Of a DNA stretch of 64,000 bases, positions 27,965-35,657 are shown piece after piece (position 1 is the stretch's first letter; each line of letters opens with the position of its first letter). Origin of the DNA: Marinoscillum sp964351625 (lineage in GTDB: Bacteria > Bacteroidota > Bacteroidia > Cytophagales > Cyclobacteriaceae); assembly GCA_964351625.1 (NCBI GenBank), contig CAYGOV010000011.1:1-64000 (forward strand), given 5' to 3'. The notes beneath the pieces were generated by a model that was not told where the DNA came from, made no database searches, and saw nothing but the letters and a program-made list of their open reading frames with translations. Both the position numbers and the translations under genes were made by a program.

Positions 27965-28630
27965 CTAAATCTTAAGGTATTTTAAAAGGATATCCAGCCG
28001 TTCCTTCTCTTGATTGTTAGTGTTTTGTTCATTGAAGGAGTCTTCAATAAAAAAACCATTATTCTCTAAGGACATTTTGATATGAGTGACTTCTTCTGTG
28101 TTTAACTTCAATGTCAAAAGAAGCTCGCTAGGATCAATCGAATGAGGACTTAAATAACTACTTAAAACCTTCGCTTGATTAGATTCAATAATTCTACTTA
28201 TCTCAGACAAAGAATAATCCTTAAGCTTCAGCCTTAAAGCCAGAATAGCTCCTGGTGATGTGACAGAAGCATTTTTAGCAAATGTATCCACAATATCCAT
28301 TGCGGAAATGACTCCAATAAATTGATCTAGGTCATCTAGTACTGCCACTAGCCTAAACCCAAATTCATTCGAGGTTTTTAATGCTTCATAGTAGTGAACC
28401 CCAGTCCTTACAAAACATTGATTACCAACCAGAGGATAATCTCCAACGTGAGGATATTTCAAAGCGTCATTAAAGAGAAGTTCCTCATCAATGAGGCCTA
28501 GAAATTTACCATCTTCAACTACAGGTAATTCTGATAGCCTAAGTTCGTCCATCCATTGCTGAGCCATCACAACTGAATCCTTAGGTTTCAATGGCGGTAT
28601 CATATAGTTTATAAGGTCTTTGGCTATCAT
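27965..28630 (-). CDS. CBS-domain protein
   Basis: A 221-residue cytoplasmic protein with a pair of CBS motifs in the first 125 residues (SELPVVEDGKFLGLIDEE and FGFRLVAVLDDLDQFIGVI) and a C-terminal ACT-like region (about 130-205, ILALRLKLKDYSLSEISRI). CBS pairs bind adenine nucleotides and tune partner proteins. The partner is unknown, but the fixed position before nadK suggests some tie to adenylate or NAD(P) levels, which is inference. It overlaps the upstream hydrolase gene by 4 bases. Confidence 0.8.
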   Translation of the reverse strand: MIAKDLINYMIPPLKPKDSVVMAQQWMDELRLSELPVVEDGKFLGLIDEELLFNDALKYPHVGDYPLVGNQCFVRTGVHYYEALKTSNEFGFRLVAVLDDLDQFIGVISAMDIVDTFAKNASVTSPGAILALRLKLKDYSLSEISRIIESNQAKVLSSYLSPHSIDPSELLLTLKLNTEEVTHIKMSLENNGFFIEDSFNEQNTNNQEKERLDILLKYLKI

Positions 28631-29385
28631 ATAACTAACTCCCTTTGTAGAAACTCTTCAAGTATAACATTAAAATCTTCTGGCCGCTCCATCATTGGTG
28701 CGTGACAGCACTTATCTATAAAGCGAAGTGTTGTATTAGGTATCAATCGATCGAATTCATGAGCAACATATGGTGGCGTAATCGTATCATTAAGCCCCCA
28801 AATAAGTAAGGTCGGCACGTGAATATTTGTAATTTCCTCTGCCATATTGTGGCGCTGTGCAGATTTGGCTATAGCTACTATTCGCAATGCTTTTTGTATA
28901 CTCTTAGTTGTCTCAAAAACCTCATCTACTAACTCTTTTGTAGCTGTTTTTGGATCATAAAAAGTATAGGCAACTCGTTCTTGTATGTACTCATAAGATC
29001 CACGTTTAGGAAATGAACCCCCCATCGCGTTTTCAAATAGACCAGAACTTCCTGTAAGAATTAGCCTTTGGACTTTGTCCTGATTTTTCAATGTAAAAAT
29101 CAATCCAACATGTCCACCAAGTGAATTACCGATAATGTTGAGGTTATCCAATTTCATTGTTGCGACAAACTCCTCAACGAATTTATTCAGTGCTGGAAGA
29201 CCAGCTTCACGCACAGGCATAGTGTAAATAGGCAGAAGTGGTATTATTACTCGGTATTGCTTAGAAAACTTCTGAACGACTAGGTCCCAATTGCTTAAGG
29301 CACCAAATAAACCATGAAGTAATAGAAGAATATCTCCTTTCCCTTCATCTATGTACTTGAACCCTTTTTCTTCCTTTATTTCCAT
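28627..29385 (-). CDS. Alpha/beta hydrolase
   Basis: 252 residues with the oxyanion stretch LLLLHGLFGALSNW, the nucleophile elbow GNSLGGH (Ser88), an Asp in IWGLNDTITPP and a His in KCCHAPMMERP. All three catalytic residues are present. No signal peptide. The substrate cannot be named. It lies between cvpA and the CBS gene in the leftward train and overlaps the latter by 4 bases. Confidence 0.85.
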   Translation of the reverse strand: MEIKEEKGFKYIDEGKGDILLLLHGLFGALSNWDLVVQKFSKQYRVIIPLLPIYTMPVREAGLPALNKFVEEFVATMKLDNLNIIGNSLGGHVGLIFTLKNQDKVQRLILTGSSGLFENAMGGSFPKRGSYEYIQERVAYTFYDPKTATKELVDEVFETTKSIQKALRIVAIAKSAQRHNMAEEITNIHVPTLLIWGLNDTITPPYVAHEFDRLIPNTTLRFIDKCCHAPMMERPEDFNVILEEFLQRELVI

Positions 29386-29406
29386 TCGGATTTAATTTAA
29401 CAAAAA

Positions 29407-29955
29407 CTATTGCAAAAAGGTGTAAACGTCTTTTGCATTATTATTAACACCTTTCAAAGAGTCAATCATATCCTGCACAAATGGCATAAATTCTCCAAGC
29501 AATTCAAATGTAGAAGGTCCGAGTGATTGTATGAAGGGAAAGATCATCGATTCTGAAGCTAGCTCTGCTGAAAAGCGCAACCCTATCGAATCAAAAACCC
29601 AAAAGAACACACTCACAATAAATGCCCATTTAAAAATACCAGCGAGTGCTCCCAAAATGTTGTCAAAAAAACCAATGAAAGTTAGATCTAAAACCTTCTT
29701 GATCATTTTGGCTACTATATTGACGGCCAGTACAGCCAAAACAAACAAAATAATGAATACACCTACTGTAAGCATTTGAGAGTACTCACTACCCTCAAAA
29801 AAGAGCCTCGAGATTGGAACAGAAAATTTTATTGAAACAAACAGCCCAGCAAAGAATGCGATGAAAGAAAATATCTCTACAATAAGCCCCCTCATGTAGC
29901 CCTTGATAGCACCAATGATGAAAACGACTATAAAGAATATGTCAAGATAATTCAC
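29407..29955 (-). CDS. CvpA-family membrane protein
   Basis: A 182-residue protein with four or five membrane helices and the CvpA start MNYLDIFFIVVFIIGAIKGYMRGLI. CvpA proteins are associated with colicin V production and envelope homeostasis in enterobacteria; their role in Bacteroidota is not settled. It begins 3 bases after the yqeY stop. Confidence 0.82.
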   Translation of the reverse strand: MNYLDIFFIVVFIIGAIKGYMRGLIVEIFSFIAFFAGLFVSIKFSVPISRLFFEGSEYSQMLTVGVFIILFVLAVLAVNIVAKMIKKVLDLTFIGFFDNILGALAGIFKWAFIVSVFFWVFDSIGLRFSAELASESMIFPFIQSLGPSTFELLGEFMPFVQDMIDSLKGVNNNAKDVYTFLQ

Positions 29956-29958
29956 GGA

Positions 29959-30408
29959 CTAGCCTAAAAGCTTCTTTGTAAGTATCGATATCGCTTTCCC
30001 GTCCGCTTTCCCAGCAAACTTCTTGGTGGCAGATCCCATCACAAGTCCCATGTCCTTTGGTCCAGTCGCTCCCACTTCAGCTATAAGGGCTTTAAGCGCC
30101 TCTTCCAATTCACTTTCATCCATTTGCTTTGGCAAGAACTCCTCTATGACTTTTAATTCACTTGCTTCTTTTTCTGCCAAGTTCGGACGATTTTGCTCGA
30201 CATAAATTTCTAAAGAATCCTTTCGCTGCTTCGCAGCTTTAGTCAAGATTTTAGTCTCAGTTTCTTCATCCAAAGTCACACCCATACCAATTTCGGATTC
30301 TTCAAGCAGAATTAACGCCTTGATGGCCCGAAGTGGTGTAAGCCTTTCTTTATCTTTGCTTAGCATCGCACTCTTGATCTCCGCCTCTATTTTCAGTTTT
30401 AAGCTCAT
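29959..30408 (-). CDS. YqeY/GatB-like domain protein
   Basis: 149 residues beginning MSLKLKIEAEIKSAMLSKDKERL, a start shared by YqeY proteins. The reading frame stays open to 30543, but the extra 45 residues overlap pdxJ on the other strand and do not look like protein, so I use ATG 30408. YqeY resembles the tail domain of GatB and may bind tRNA; its function is unproven. It is the first gene of the leftward operon, divergent from pdxJ with 46 bases between. Confidence 0.85.
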   Translation of the reverse strand: MSLKLKIEAEIKSAMLSKDKERLTPLRAIKALILLEESEIGMGVTLDEETETKILTKAAKQRKDSLEIYVEQNRPNLAEKEASELKVIEEFLPKQMDESELEEALKALIAEVGATGPKDMGLVMGSATKKFAGKADGKAISILTKKLLG

Positions 30409-30454
30409 ATTGTGATTTTTACAATAAAATTGCCAAAAGAATGGCTTTAAATTA

Positions 30455-31174
30455 ATGACCAAACTTAGCGTAAACATTAACAAAATTGCAACTCTACGAA
30501 ATGCTCGTGGAGGTGATAATCCAAATATTATACAAGTGGCCAAGGACTGTGAAAGGTTTGGTGCGCAAGGAATAACAGTCCATCCACGCCCAGATGAGAG
30601 ACACGTAAGGTATGAGGATGTGCTTCATTTGAAAAAAATAGTAACGACGGAATTCAATATAGAGGGCTATCCAGATGATCGCTATATGTCTTTGGTTAAA
30701 TTGACTGTGCCTACCCAGGCCACATTAGTTCCCGATGGGCCAGATGCCATCACATCTAATGCTGGATGGGACACAGTAAAACATGCTGATTATCTGAAGA
30801 GCAAAGTCAAAGAAATTAAAAGTATTGGCATCCGGGTTTCAATATTCGTAGATCCCACAGAGGCAATGGTAAAAGGAGCTGCAGATATCGGCGCAGATCG
30901 TATTGAGTTATACACTGAACCTTATGCTCAGGCTTATCCTTCAAATCCAACAGGTGCGGTCCAATCATATGTAAAAGCTGCGCGTTTAGCTCAAGAACTG
31001 GGACTTGGGATCAATGCCGGTCATGATCTGGATCTACACAATTTGAAATTTCTAAAAACTTCTATTCCCCAATTGGATGAAGTATCCATAGGTCATGCAC
31101 TCATTTGCGACGCACTTTATTATGGATTGGAAAATACCATCCAAATGTACTTAAGGCAACTCCACCAAAACTGA
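30455..31174 (+). CDS. pdxJ: Pyridoxine 5'-phosphate synthase PdxJ
   Basis: 239 residues. PdxJ closes the pyridoxine ring from 1-deoxyxylulose 5-phosphate and 3-amino-2-oxopropyl phosphate in the DXP-dependent B6 route. Conserved parts are KLSVNINKIATLRNARGG, ITVHPRPDERHV (catalytic His/Arg), the phosphate site GADRIELYTEPYA, GLGINAGHDLDLHNL and EVSIGHALICDAL. Normal length. It is divergent from yqeY, and the next gene starts one base after its stop. Confidence 0.95.
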   Translation: MTKLSVNINKIATLRNARGGDNPNIIQVAKDCERFGAQGITVHPRPDERHVRYEDVLHLKKIVTTEFNIEGYPDDRYMSLVKLTVPTQATLVPDGPDAITSNAGWDTVKHADYLKSKVKEIKSIGIRVSIFVDPTEAMVKGAADIGADRIELYTEPYAQAYPSNPTGAVQSYVKAARLAQELGLGINAGHDLDLHNLKFLKTSIPQLDEVSIGHALICDALYYGLENTIQMYLRQLHQN

Positions 31175-31175
31175 C

Positions 31176-31937
31176 ATGCTTTTAAACTTTAGAAAATTAG
31201 GCTCTGGCCCAGCAATCTTCGTTTTGCACGGAGTATTCGGCTCATCAGACAACTGGCAGAGTATTGGTAAAGAATTAAGTGATGATTTCACAGTGTACTT
31301 AGTTGATCTCCGTAACCATGGAAACTCTCCACACAGTGGTGTGATGAACTATGATGTGATGGCTGAGGACATTAGAGATTTAGCTGTAGCTGAAGGCGTT
31401 CAGAAATTCCATCTTATGGGACACTCCATGGGAGGGAAAGCAGCCATGAACTTCGCTAGTCGTTTTCCAAACTTTTTAGACAAACTTGTAGTGGTAGATA
31501 TTGGTCCAAAATACTATGCTCCTCACCATCAACAGATATTTCGCGGATTCAATGCAATTGATCTCAAGACACTAAATAGTCGAAATGAAGCGGAGGAGGC
31601 CATGTCTCATGAAATTCCAGACTTTGGCGTACGCCAATTTATTCTTAAAAATCTGAAGCGAACAGATGAAGGGTTTGCATGGAAAATCAACATCCCAGTA
31701 CTAGAAAAAAACATTGAAAGAGTGGGTGAGGCTATCAGCGTAGATAAACCCGTGCAAGTACCTACGCTATTTATTAATGGTTCCAAGAGCAATTATATCC
31801 AAGAGGAGGACATGACAAGTATTAACGAAATGTTTCCAAATGCTAAATTAAAAACAGTAGAAGGTGCTGGCCACTGGGTACACGCAGAAAAGCCAAAGGA
31901 ACTTTTTAGTGTACTTTTTGATTTCTTAAAAGGCTAA
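31176..31937 (+). CDS. Alpha/beta hydrolase, YbfF-like esterase
   Basis: 253 residues with the start FVLHGVFGSSDNW, the nucleophile elbow MGHSMGGKA (Ser84), DLRNHGNSPHS and a C-terminal catalytic His in GAGHWVHAEKP. This layout is that of the YbfF acyl-ester hydrolase group. Cytoplasmic; the natural substrate is unknown. Packed tightly between pdxJ and the methylase gene. Confidence 0.87.
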   Translation: MLLNFRKLGSGPAIFVLHGVFGSSDNWQSIGKELSDDFTVYLVDLRNHGNSPHSGVMNYDVMAEDIRDLAVAEGVQKFHLMGHSMGGKAAMNFASRFPNFLDKLVVVDIGPKYYAPHHQQIFRGFNAIDLKTLNSRNEAEEAMSHEIPDFGVRQFILKNLKRTDEGFAWKINIPVLEKNIERVGEAISVDKPVQVPTLFINGSKSNYIQEEDMTSINEMFPNAKLKTVEGAGHWVHAEKPKELFSVLFDFLKG

Positions 31938-31940
31938 AAG

Positions 31941-32651
31941 ATGAAAGGATCTGTCTTCCTCATACCTACATATCTTTCGGAAAGCAACGATAGTAACTTT
32001 CTTGCTCCGATGGTACTTGACATAGTGCGCTCCATTGATTACTTCTTGGTGGAAAATGTGAGAACTGCTAGGCGCTTTGTTAGTAGTCTGGGTTTGGGGC
32101 TTGATATTTCCACTTTACATTTCGAGGAAGTCAATAAAAATTCAGATGCCCGCAGAATACATGAGTTGATGCAGGAGGTCATTCAAGGCAAGGATGTAGC
32201 AGTAATGTCCGAAGCAGGTCTGCCAGGCCTTGCAGATCCGGGTGGGCTCATAGTCAAGTTTGCCCATCAGCATGAGCTAAAGGTAGTGCCGTTACCTGGT
32301 GCTTCATCCATACAGACAGCATTGATCTGTTCGGGGTTTAATGGACAACAATTTAGCTTTCATGGTTACTTACCTATTCAAAAACCTGAAAGAGTTGCCT
32401 ATATGAAGAAAATGGAGCTGCTATTAAAGCAAACGAATGCCACTCAAATATTCATGGAAACTCCTTTTAGAAACATGAGTCTTATGAATGATCTATTAGC
32501 AACACTAGACCCAACTACGCTACTCAGCATATCTTCAGATGTATTCGGAATCACGGAAAATATTAAAACACAACAGGTTAAAGCATGGAAGTTTGCTAAA
32601 ATTGATTTGCATAAAATTCCAACCGTTTTTTCTATTGGTTATTTCTCTTAA
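31941..32651 (+). CDS. SAM-dependent methylase of the RsmI/tetrapyrrole-methylase fold
   Basis: 236 residues. Typical features are LIPTYL at the start, the loop SEAGLPGLADPGG (residues 91-103) and PLPGASSIQTALICSGF. It resembles RsmI, which methylates the ribose of 16S rRNA C1402, but the N-terminus and the spacing differ from true RsmI. Bacteroidota often carry such a paralogue beside the standard one. It lies 57 bases before metK, which makes its cofactor. Confidence 0.8.
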   Translation: MKGSVFLIPTYLSESNDSNFLAPMVLDIVRSIDYFLVENVRTARRFVSSLGLGLDISTLHFEEVNKNSDARRIHELMQEVIQGKDVAVMSEAGLPGLADPGGLIVKFAHQHELKVVPLPGASSIQTALICSGFNGQQFSFHGYLPIQKPERVAYMKKMELLLKQTNATQIFMETPFRNMSLMNDLLATLDPTTLLSISSDVFGITENIKTQQVKAWKFAKIDLHKIPTVFSIGYFS

Positions 32652-32680
32652 AAAGATTAAAGCCAATTGACCTAAAATCT

Positions 32681-32688
32681 TAAATTTG
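32681..32688 (+). promoter_or_regulatory. Possible -7 box (TAAATTTG) before metK
   Basis: TAAATTTG matches TAnnTTTG and ends 20 bases before the metK ATG. It lies in the gap after the methylase gene. The -33 part is unclear. Confidence 0.4.
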
Positions 32689-32708
32689 CCGCCAATTAAA
32701 ATATAACT

Positions 32709-33962
32709 ATGTCATACCTCTTCACATCTGAATCAGTTTCGGAGGGCCATCCGGATAAAGTAGCCGATCAAATCTCTGACGCGCTTGTTGACCATTTTTT
32801 AGCATTTGATCCTCAATCAAAAGTGGCATGTGAAACATTGGTCACCACAGGACAGGTTATTTTGGCTGGTGAGGTAAAGTCCAAAACATACCTCGATGTT
32901 CAAAATATCGCAAGAGATGTCATTCGGAAGATAGGCTATACCAAATCTGAATACATGTTTGAGGCAAACTCATGTGGGATTTTGAGTGCAATACATGAGC
33001 AATCTCCGGACATCAACCAAGGTGTAGATAAATTAGATCCAAAGCTTCAAGGTGCAGGTGATCAAGGTATGATGTTCGGCTATGCTACAGGTGAGACTGA
33101 CAATTACATGCCGCTAGCTTTAGACATTTCTCATAGAATCCTGAAGGAATTAGCAGCAATGAGGAGAGAGGGAATTGATATAAGTTACCTAAGACCTGAT
33201 GCAAAATCTCAAGTAACCATTGAGTATTCGGATGATAACCAACCTATTCGGATAGATGCGATTGTTGTGTCAACGCAACATGACGATTTTGACGAAGAGT
33301 CAAAAATGCTCGCCAAAATCAAATCGGATATTGTAAATCTTTTGATACCGAGAGTTAAAAGTCAATTATCACCTGAGATACAAAAACTCTTCACGGCTGA
33401 TATAAAATATCATATCAACCCTACTGGAAAGTTCGTAATTGGTGGCCCTCATGGTGATACTGGTCTTACAGGAAGAAAAATTATAGTTGATACTTACGGT
33501 GGAAAAGGTGCACACGGTGGTGGCGCATTTTCTGGTAAAGACCCATCCAAAGTGGACAGATCAGCTGCATATGCTACAAGACATATTGCTAAGAATCTAG
33601 TAGCTGCGGGAGTTTGCCGTGAAGTCTTGGTGCAAGTTTCCTACGCTATAGGTGTAGTGGAACCAATGGGGATTTACATTGATACCTATGGAACTAGCAA
33701 CGTGAATCTGACCAATGGAGAAATAGCCAAAAAAGTATCCCAAATCTTTGACATGACTCCTTACGGGATCGAAACACGACTTCAATTAAGAAATCCAATG
33801 TATCAGGATGCTGCTGCATATGGGCATATGGGTCGTACCTCTGAGACTGTGACTCGCGACTTTACAAGCGGAGATGGTGATACAAAAACGATAACCTTCG
33901 ACACCTTTACTTGGGAGAAACTCGATTATGTGGATAAAGTAAAGGAGGCATTTAACCTTTAA
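32709..33962 (+). CDS. metK: S-adenosylmethionine synthetase
   Basis: 417 residues; makes SAM from methionine and ATP. The start SYLFTSESVSEGHPDKVADQ is diagnostic, with the catalytic His and Asp. GAGDQGMMFGYA is the ATP-site hexapeptide region, and GGGAFSGKDPSKVDRSAAYA is the P-loop-like part. The protein is slightly longer than E. coli MetK (384) through short insertions, as is common in this phylum. A terminator follows. Confidence 0.97.
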   Translation: MSYLFTSESVSEGHPDKVADQISDALVDHFLAFDPQSKVACETLVTTGQVILAGEVKSKTYLDVQNIARDVIRKIGYTKSEYMFEANSCGILSAIHEQSPDINQGVDKLDPKLQGAGDQGMMFGYATGETDNYMPLALDISHRILKELAAMRREGIDISYLRPDAKSQVTIEYSDDNQPIRIDAIVVSTQHDDFDEESKMLAKIKSDIVNLLIPRVKSQLSPEIQKLFTADIKYHINPTGKFVIGGPHGDTGLTGRKIIVDTYGGKGAHGGGAFSGKDPSKVDRSAAYATRHIAKNLVAAGVCREVLVQVSYAIGVVEPMGIYIDTYGTSNVNLTNGEIAKKVSQIFDMTPYGIETRLQLRNPMYQDAAAYGHMGRTSETVTRDFTSGDGDTKTITFDTFTWEKLDYVDKVKEAFNL

Positions 33963-33984
33963 AGATTGCCAATCCTAAAAACAT

Positions 33985-34012
33985 AAAAGAGCGCCTCGGC
34001 GCTCTTTTTTTT
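33985..34012 (+). terminator. metK terminator
   Basis: Inverted repeat AAAAGAGCGCC / GGCGCTCTTTT with a very short loop, followed by a run of T on the plus strand. A-run on the left arm could also serve the convergent haem-binding gene. Confidence 0.85.
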
Positions 34013-34032
34013 AGACTTAACAATGAATTACT

Positions 34033-34500
34033 CTAATTTGGAATTACAATCTTCTCCATCTCTGATTGAGCCCAATCCACTATAAGCGTAATCTGAATTT
34101 CAGTAAGGTTGGCTTCTCGATGTGTAGTGGTATAAACCTGAAGTGGCATTTCACCTTCTGAAACTTCCTCTGCTATTTCTTCCAGTTTATGATGCTTCCT
34201 TTTTGGCGAGTACTCTTTCCATTTAGAAAAATTCAACTCACCTCGTCCCTCATTTATGTCGTGGATCACCAGCCAAGATACGGGAACAACACTAGCATAC
34301 CATGGATATGATGTCTCATTAGAGTGGCAATCATAGCAAGCTGCTCTTAATAAACTGCTTACCTCAGTCTCAATGACTATTTCTTGATGAATGTCATTTG
34401 GGTTATCCATGATTACTTCTGGCCGCTCACCTGGGAACACTTGAGCCAAAATAAGCAGCACAAAAAACACTAGCACAATACGCTTTAAAATTGATCGCAT
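34033..34500 (-). CDS. Haem-binding domain protein (periplasmic, CxxCH)
   Basis: 155 residues with an N-terminal signal or anchor helix (7-22) and one haem-attachment motif CYDCH (Cys55, Cys58, His59) inside AACYDCHSNETSYPWY, which is the signature of the small haem-binding domain family of Bacteroidota. Probably a monohaem c-type protein facing the periplasm and so a client of the Ccm machinery at 0.2-4.7 kb. Function is otherwise unknown. Confidence 0.83.
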   Translation of the reverse strand: MRSILKRIVLVFFVLLILAQVFPGERPEVIMDNPNDIHQEIVIETEVSSLLRAACYDCHSNETSYPWYASVVPVSWLVIHDINEGRGELNFSKWKEYSPKRKHHKLEEIAEEVSEGEMPLQVYTTTHREANLTEIQITLIVDWAQSEMEKIVIPN

Positions 34501-34645
34501 TTAAGTAGGAGTTGTTCTAAGGCAAATTTATTCATTCAGTTAAAGAAACCTCTTGAAAAACTGGCGATAGTTCGAAGAGTTCTTAATTATTTGAAAGAAG
34601 GAATTATTTAATTATAACTACCACTGTGAAAAATTTAACTTCATT

Positions 34646-35534
34646 ATGTGCTCTACGGAGGACAGCAATCAGGAGTCTGTTGAGGTGAGTGAAATGCGCC
34701 TAATAAAAAGTATTTCCACGAAATTCATAAGCCATCAGGACGACACACAAGATAAAGACATAAAGACCATAGCAATAGCTGATTTTCTACCAACAGGTGA
34801 ATTGGATAAGCCTACTCAACACATGACCTATCCTTATAACTACGAGAAACCATTTGAAATTAAGCTTTGGGCTACCCCGCAACAAGCAAACGTAGCAGTC
34901 ATTATGGATGGCTTGACACTAGACAAAGCGGAATATAACTTCCTTTATGGCAATGACTGGCCAAAAATATATGCTGAAACTGCCAAAAAAACCATCCTCA
35001 ATACCCGATGCTGGAATCTTCTACTCAAGATGTGCAGATATTAACAACTGACTCAGAACTTCCCTCTGAAATCAAATTGAACGACCCTTATAAAACCCGC
35101 CATAAACAATCATCCTATTGCCTATTAACTTCATAGAACAATATCAATATGAAAATGGCAATGTTACAGGTTACTCTTCTTTCAATGAAACCTACGACTT
35201 TAAAGACTTTATGATAAAAAAAGGCGAATCTCGAACTATGACATTAGATCCGGACTTTGATTACTCAAAAGCAGAAGTTATTAAAGTAAATCGGTCATCA
35301 ACTCAATTTTCATATGATGGAGATAAGTTGTCAAAAACTATAAATAAAGACATCACATATGTGTTTGAATATGATCAAAATAGACTGTCTCAGGCGAAAT
35401 ATTATAATAACGGAAAACTGTACAATACACGCATCTACTCATACACGGAAAATGGGCTGAAAGACAAGACGGTTATCCTAAACGTAGATGGAGAGCCAGA
35501 ATACTCGATCTTTTATGAATATAGCTTTTACTAA
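34646..35534 (+). pseudogene. Frameshifted unknown protein, probably a decayed lipoprotein
   Basis: Two open stretches (34646-35044 and 35118-35534) are bridged by a third, coding-looking stretch in another frame. A one-base loss near the A-run at about 34983-34989 would join the first part to a frame reading on through LPSEIKLNDPYKT, and a second one-base loss between 35106 and 35133 would join that to the second part (FIEQYQYENGNVTGY). The joined product would be roughly 290 residues. The C-terminal part has tyrosine-rich repeats of the YDQNRLSQAKYYNNG kind, as in RHS/YD-type or TolB-like secreted proteins. The start, MCSTEDSN, looks like the region just after a lipobox whose signal peptide is missing. 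Sequencing error is possible. Confidence 0.55.
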
Positions 35535-35547
35535 TCTTCTTCCTTGA

Positions 35548-35580
35548 GCGAATTGATTCCACTAATAAGAATCAATTCGC
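35548..35580. terminator. Hairpin after the frameshifted gene
   Basis: Twelve-base perfect stem GCGAATTGATTC / GAATCAATTCGC (35548-35559 with 35569-35580), with a nine-base loop. There is no T-run after it, so it may be a weak terminator or an RNA-stabilising hairpin. Confidence 0.55.
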
Positions 35581-35602
35581 TATTCAGTCAGACGAAAAAA
35601 TC

Positions 35603-35637
35603 ATAAAAAAAGGCAAATCGTTATAGGATTTGCCTTT
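35603..35637 (-). terminator. infB terminator
   Basis: On the minus strand, AAAGGCAAATC pairs with GATTTGCCTTT over 11 bases (35609-35619 with 35627-35637), followed by a run of T. It sits about 20 bases after the infB stop. Confidence 0.85.
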
Positions 35638-35657
35638 GATTCTTTAGTCCAATAGAA

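Noticed and set aside
30409..30543. A 45-residue extension of the YqeY-like protein
   Set aside because: It lies on the opposite strand of the pdxJ coding sequence and YqeY proteins begin at MSLKLKIEAEI.
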